A stretch of 64,000 nt of DNA from Albidovulum litorale (lineage in GTDB: Bacteria; Pseudomonadota; Alphaproteobacteria; Rhodobacterales; Rhodobacteraceae), in assembly GCF_025751495.1 (NCBI RefSeq), contig NZ_JAOWKZ010000004.1, positions 1 to 64,000 of the forward strand. The letters run 5' to 3'. The position numbers and the translations under genes are program-made. Positions 60,543-64,000 of this stretch are shown in pieces (positions within the stretch are counted from its first letter, which is position 1; the number at the start of each line of letters is the position of its first letter). The notes below the pieces were generated by a model that was given only the letters and a program-made list of their open reading frames with translations, searched no databases and was not told the origin of the DNA.

Positions 60543-61625
60543 ATGATCGCCCCCCGTATCCTCATCATTTCACTTCTTCTTGCGTGTGGAGGTGCCGCTT
60601 CCGTTTATGCTCAGGAGGATGCCGCTACGCTTTCGGGTGCGGTGGAGGCGTGGCTGAACTCACCCCATGCCCGACGCGGGTCGGAGTCCTTCACGCACTG
60701 GGACGAGGACGGAGAGATCCCACCGCAATGCGCGACCTGTCATTCAAGCATCGGCATGCGCGACTTCCTCGGCGGCGACGGCAGCACACCGGGGCAGGTG
60801 GATCATCCTACCGCCCTGGGAGCGCTGATCGACTGTACCACCTGTCATTCGGCGGCTGCAGCTGCGCTGGATCAGGTGACCTTCCCGAGTGGCGTAGCCA
60901 TCGGCGGGTTCGGCCCGTCGGCAACCTGCATGGTCTGCCATCAGGGGCGGACATCCGGAGACGGCGTCAATGCCACGACGGCCGGGCTTGACGACGACGC
61001 GGTGGCGCCGGAGCTTGGTTTCGTCAACGTGCACTACCGGGCCGCGGCGGCGAGTCTTCTCGGAACCGAGGTGCGCGGCGGCTTTGAATATCCGGGCAAG
61101 ACCTATGCCGGACGGTTTGCCCATGTTCCGAACTTCAACACCTGTACCTCCTGCCACGAACCGCATGCGCTTGAGGTGCGGGCCGAACCTTGCGCCGAAT
61201 GCCACAAGACCGCCAATCTGACCGCGATCCGGACGCGGCCCGCGGATGCGGACGGTGACGGCAATACCGGCGAAGGGGTGGCTTTCGAAATCACCGGCCT
61301 TCACGACGCACTTGGCCACGCGATCATGGCCTATGCTGCCGAGGTGGCCGGAAAACCGGTTGTCTACGCGCCAGACGCCTATCCGTATTTCTTCGTGGAC
61401 CTCAACGGGAACGGATCGGTGGATGCGGACGAGGCGGCCTATCCCAACCGCTATCAAAGCTGGACGCCGCGCCTTCTGAGGGCCGCTTACAATTACCAGT
61501 TCGTCGCGAAGGATCCCGGCATCTACGCCCACAATCCCAGCTACGCGATACAGCTTATGATCGACAGTCTCGACGATCTTGGAAAGGCGACCGGCCTTGA
61601 TACAGGTGCCTGGATCAGACCGTAG
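60543..61625 (+). CDS. Periplasmic pentaheme c-type cytochrome with EF-hand-like loops
   Basis: A 360-aa protein with a Sec signal peptide (about 1-23, ending VYA). Five CxxCH heme sites are seen, with Cys at 63 (CATCH), 98 (CTTCH), 129 (CMVCH), 201 (CTSCH) and 217 (CAECH). Two acidic loops resemble EF-hand/dockerin calcium sites: DADGDGNTGEGV near 236 and DLNGNGSVDADEA near 286. No named multiheme family was recognised. It probably carries electrons in the periplasm. Divergent from nqrA across a region with an FNR-like site, so co-regulation with the Na+ pump is possible. Confidence 0.85.
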   Translation: MIAPRILIISLLLACGGAASVYAQEDAATLSGAVEAWLNSPHARRGSESFTHWDEDGEIPPQCATCHSSIGMRDFLGGDGSTPGQVDHPTALGALIDCTTCHSAAAAALDQVTFPSGVAIGGFGPSATCMVCHQGRTSGDGVNATTAGLDDDAVAPELGFVNVHYRAAAASLLGTEVRGGFEYPGKTYAGRFAHVPNFNTCTSCHEPHALEVRAEPCAECHKTANLTAIRTRPADADGDGNTGEGVAFEITGLHDALGHAIMAYAAEVAGKPVVYAPDAYPYFFVDLNGNGSVDADEAAYPNRYQSWTPRLLRAAYNYQFVAKDPGIYAHNPSYAIQLMIDSLDDLGKATGLDTGAWIRP

Positions 61626-61687
61626 CCTGCTTGAGGGATGCAAGCCCGCCCCGTGCCTGTCGCGATCCTGTCAGGCGAAGATGACGT

Positions 61688-61855
61688 TCAGTACCGCTGC
61701 AGCGGGATTCGGACACCAATCGAGACGACGCTGTCACGCCGGTCAAAGTTGAGTGCCTCTCTTGGAGAATTGCCGGTACCGGTTACCGGGGCAGTGCCAC
61801 CTTCGGCGGTGCCAAAGTCATAGTATCTGTGGGAGAGATCGACCAAAACCGGATG
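61688..61855 (-). pseudogene. C-terminal remnant of an outer-membrane beta-barrel protein
   Basis: The minus-strand frame reads VLVDLSHRYYDFGTAEGG and later ALNFDRRDSVVSIGVRIPL, then QRY and a stop. The DLSxRYYDFG strand and a last strand ending in an aromatic residue are typical of OmpA/Omp25-type barrels. Nothing of the upstream strands or a signal peptide remains, so only the last two or so strands survive. It indicates gene decay at this junction. Confidence 0.55.
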
Positions 61856-61941
61856 CTGCCCGGCACGCGTCACCTGACACGGCGCGCCCGGTTTATGCAC
61901 GGGCTAAACGGTACGGTGGCCCGGAATCGCGACGATGCGGG

Positions 61942-61977
61942 AAAAAGAGCCGGCCGCGGGAGTGATCCGCGGCCGGC
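61942..61977 (-). terminator. Intrinsic terminator after hsp20
   Basis: An 11-bp perfect stem GCCGGCCGCGG / CCGCGGCCGGC (61949-61977) with a 7-nt loop, then TCTTTTTC on the minus strand. It is 35 bp past the hsp20 stop. Confidence 0.85.
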
Positions 61978-62012
61978 AACGGCCCTAGCAGGCGCACCGG
62001 GGACAGGTGCGT

Positions 62013-62498
62013 TCAGCTTTTGCCGATCTTGATCTTGCGTGTTCTGGATGCAGCCCCTTCGGGCTTGTCGATGTGCAGCTTCAGCACGCCGTCCTTGAAA
62101 CGTGCCTGCACCTTGCCTTCGTCCGGCGTAAAGCCGAGCGACACCGAGCGGCGGAAACTGCCATAGCGGCGTTCGACAACGTGGTAGTTTTCCTCCTTCT
62201 CCTCGTGATCGCTCGACTTCTCGCCCTTCAGCGTCAGAACGCCATCGGTAATTGACACATCGATGTCCTTTTCCGCGACACCGGGGATTTCAGCCGAGAT
62301 GTCGATGGCCGTGTCGGTTTCGGCGATATCGAGCGCCGGCATGAGACTGTCTTCGCTGCGGTCCCAGAGATCGCGGGCCGACATTGGCCAACCGGTGCCG
62401 AAGCGATCGAAAACACGTTCGATTTCGTCATGCAGGGACTTGAAAAAGGGACTGTCTTGCGCTGGCTCGATGCGGCTGGGAAGGGCTCTATGTTTCAT
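62013..62498 (-). CDS. Small heat-shock protein, Hsp20/alpha-crystallin family
   Basis: A 161-aa ATP-independent holdase chaperone. The alpha-crystallin domain spans about 55-150: LDIAETDTAIDISAEIPGVA, EKDIDVSITDGVLTLKGEKS, and the YGSFRRSVSLGFTPDEGKVQ block, followed by DGVLKLHIDKPE and an IKIG tail in place of the classic IxI. The ATG at 62498 has a good AGGAGAG; upstream codons in frame lack homology. Divergent from the bactofilin-like gene, with an FNR-like palindrome in between. A typical member of low-oxygen stress islands. Confidence 0.92.
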   Translation of the reverse strand: MKHRALPSRIEPAQDSPFFKSLHDEIERVFDRFGTGWPMSARDLWDRSEDSLMPALDIAETDTAIDISAEIPGVAEKDIDVSITDGVLTLKGEKSSDHEEKEENYHVVERRYGSFRRSVSLGFTPDEGKVQARFKDGVLKLHIDKPEGAASRTRKIKIGKS

Positions 62499-62575
62499 GA
62501 CGGCTCTCCTGACGGTATTCGGCTCCGCCCGACTCGGGGGCATGCGTGAGTCTAGGGCGGACTAGCCGGAAAGAC

Positions 62576-62589
62576 CTGATTTCGATCAG
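62576..62589. promoter_or_regulatory. FNR/FnrL-like palindrome between hsp20 and bactofilin-like gene
   Basis: CTGAT-TTCG-ATCAG is a perfect palindrome matching 8 of 10 positions of TTGAT-N4-ATCAA. It is 56 bp before the plus-strand start and 78 bp before hsp20. Confidence 0.5.
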
Positions 62590-62645
62590 TCGGGCGGGTA
62601 TCGGCATGGCTTATGGTCAAACCCCGCAAGCCCGGAGGAGCAGTC

Positions 62646-63842
62646 ATGACGTTTCGCGCAGCAATCTTTGCCCTTCTGACAGCCGTGGCATCGCCGGCCG
62701 GGGCCGGACCCGAGATTCAAGCGCTGGGCGGCGATCTTTTCATCGGCGGCTCGGGGACGGCGCGGTCGCTGGAGGCTGAACGAGATGTCTTCGCAGGCGG
62801 TGCCTCGCTGGTCATCGACGGCAGGGTCGCCGAGGATCTGCATGTCAGCGGTTTCGACGTTGATGTCGATGCGCAGACCGCCGGAGACCTTTACGCGGCG
62901 GGTGGCGCGGTGACGATCCGCGCCGCGACAGGCGGCGATCTGAGCGCTGCGGGTTTTTCCCTGCGCACGGCGCCGGCAGCTGAAACCGGCGGCAATGCGC
63001 GACTGGCGGGCGGGACGCTGACGATCGAGGGGCCCGTCAGGGGCGCGCTGGTGGCGACGGGCGCCGAGATCATATTCGATGCGCCGGTCGCAGGCGATGT
63101 CTGGTTGACCGCACACAACCTCACCTTGGGCGATGCCGCTAAGATCGGCGGCAAGCTGATCTATTCCACCCCCTCCGAGATCATCATCCCGCCCGGCGTT
63201 ATCGACGCAGACCGGATCACCTACCGGCCGCTCGACCGGATGCAGATGTTCGAAGAGGCCCGCGATGCCTGGGGGTCGCGTGAATACCCGGCCTTGCCCG
63301 GCTTCATGTCGTTCTTCGCCGGGTTCATCCTGATGCTCGCCTTCTTCCTCGGGCTTGCCGCGATCTGCCTGACCTTCCTGCCGCGACAGGTCGCGCATCT
63401 GAAAAGGAGCGCGGATAACCGGCCGGGCACGACCCTGCTGACTGGCCTTATCGGACTTTCTATCCTCTTCGGTCTCGTCCCGGTCAGTGCGCTGACTGTG
63501 ATCGGCTTGCCAATGGTGCCGATCGTCATCCTGACCATCATCGCGATCTGGGTGCTGGGATATGTTCTCGGCGCCTATGTGGTGACGATGCGGTTGACTG
63601 GCGCTTTCGGGCCCGGGGATTCGCCGGGGCGGATCGGCGAGCTTGGCCTTCTCGCGGTGACACTGACCGCAGCTGCGGTTCTCAACTTCATCCCGGTGCT
63701 CGGATGGGTGCTCAATTTCGGCCTCGTTCTTTTCGGAACCGGCGCGATTGCCAGCGTCATTTTTGAACGGATGATTGGATCGGCCGGGCCTGTGCGCGAC
63801 GCCGCGTTGGAACCGATTCCGGACGAACGCGACGGCGCGTGA
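62646..63842 (+). CDS. Secreted bactofilin-like domain plus membrane protein
   Basis: A 398-aa protein with a signal peptide (about 1-21). Residues 25-190 form a repetitive beta-helix like bactofilin or polymer-forming proteins (GGDLFIGGSG, AGDLYAAGGAVTIRAATGGD, EIIFDAPVAGDVWLTAHNLT). From about 215 on there are five or so hydrophobic helices (FMSFFAGFILMLAFFLGLAA and later). The beta-helix would face the periplasm and the helices anchor it. Such proteins are common but functionally uncharacterised. A GGAGGAG precedes the ATG at 62646. Confidence 0.8.
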   Translation: MTFRAAIFALLTAVASPAGAGPEIQALGGDLFIGGSGTARSLEAERDVFAGGASLVIDGRVAEDLHVSGFDVDVDAQTAGDLYAAGGAVTIRAATGGDLSAAGFSLRTAPAAETGGNARLAGGTLTIEGPVRGALVATGAEIIFDAPVAGDVWLTAHNLTLGDAAKIGGKLIYSTPSEIIIPPGVIDADRITYRPLDRMQMFEEARDAWGSREYPALPGFMSFFAGFILMLAFFLGLAAICLTFLPRQVAHLKRSADNRPGTTLLTGLIGLSILFGLVPVSALTVIGLPMVPIVILTIIAIWVLGYVLGAYVVTMRLTGAFGPGDSPGRIGELGLLAVTLTAAAVLNFIPVLGWVLNFGLVLFGTGAIASVIFERMIGSAGPVRDAALEPIPDERDGA

Positions 63843-63867
63843 TCTGGCTTTTGAACGAGAAAGACGG

Positions 63868-64000
63868 ATGCCTGCCAAGGGACTCAAAGTCATAGATCAC
63901 ACGGTACAATCGACGGATGAATGGTTCAATGAACTTCAGGAGCGCCTGCAACGGGCCAGCGCGCGTGATGTGCTGCTGGTGTTCCGGGTGACGATCCCAG
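63868..64000 (+). CDS. DUF2267 family protein (partial, cut by window end)
   Basis: The first 44 codons begin MPAKGLKVIDHTVQSTDEWF then NELQERL, the N-terminus of DUF2267 proteins (usual form GLxVIDxTVQxTxEWxNEL). After that the usual YRLLRAVLHALRDRL segment reads ARDVLLVFRVTIP, a diverged version. DUF2267 genes recur in stress islands with Hsp20, phosphoribosyltransferase and PEP synthase genes, as here. It starts 25 bp after the bactofilin-like gene. Confidence 0.7.
   Translation, partial: MPAKGLKVIDHTVQSTDEWFNELQERLQRASARDVLLVFRVTIP

Larger units (their letters stand above)
61626..62012. other. Intergenic region with porin-like remnant and terminator
   Basis: A 387-bp gap between convergent genes. 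It contains the outer-membrane-protein remnant at 61688-61855 and the terminator at 61942-61977. No other gene is supported; short plus-strand open frames here are antisense to the remnant. Confidence 0.5.

Noticed and set aside
1-64000. CRISPR arrays, insertion sequences, prophage or integrative element ends
   Set aside because: No regularly spaced repeats, transposase or integrase motifs, or terminal repeats were seen on reading through.

Overview
The window looks like chromosome of a high-GC alphaproteobacterium of the Rhodobacteraceae (Rhodobacter/Roseobacter type). The evidence is a linked RpoE-ChrR (ECF11) pair with its singlet-oxygen genes, a DmdA-like demethylase, a BMP-type ABC transporter, FnrL-like sites and strongly GC-biased third codon positions. 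No rRNA, tRNA, CRISPR array, integrase or insertion sequence was found. Genes are tightly packed and many neighbours share ATGA stop/start overlaps.

Region 1 (1-10 kb): start of a flavoprotein, two tandem Prx5-type peroxiredoxins, pterin dehydratase, a DUF482 acyltransferase, a RidA/GDPD pair, a GMC oxidoreductase, a two-gene methylene-THF reductase unit and a membrane-anchored spermidine synthase-like protein.

Region 2 (10.5-19.1 kb): the RpoE/ChrR singlet-oxygen module. A five-gene minus-strand operon (flavoprotein, cyclopropane-synthase-like methyltransferase, chalcone-isomerase-like, MFS, DUF3833) diverges from DUF1365-SDR. A fasciclin gene and rpoE-chrR follow. Four promoters share a TGATCY -35 box, an exact 18-bp spacer and a TA-starting -10 box, so the whole block is probably one regulon.

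Region 3 (19.5-35.2 kb): a four-gene operon with a DmdA-like GcvT-fold demethylase, OsmC, an ECHDC3-like crotonase and an acyl-CoA synthetase. It is followed by an Lrp regulator behind a six-codon minicistron, a LysR/pirin/MBL-hydrolase module, and an amidase plus peptide-type ABC transporter operon. One permease of that operon carries a frameshift. A divergent XRE regulator has a tandem 10-bp repeat next to its start codon.

Region 4 (35.3-64 kb): a probable low-oxygen energy and stress island. It holds PEP synthase; a BMP-type transporter operon that runs straight into acetyl-CoA synthetase, a fused E1 alpha-beta 2-oxoacid dehydrogenase, E2 and a dedicated acyl carrier protein; a LonB-type protease with a UspA-like protein; a phosphoribosyltransferase; a complete Na+-NQR operon (nqrABCDEF-apbE-nqrM) extended by a CBS protein and a cation/proton antiporter; a divergent pentaheme cytochrome c; Hsp20; a bactofilin-like membrane protein; and a DUF2267 protein cut by the window end. 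FNR/FnrL-like palindromes lie before five of these units. The NqrB subunit is remarkably short and appears to lack its covalent-FMN segment.
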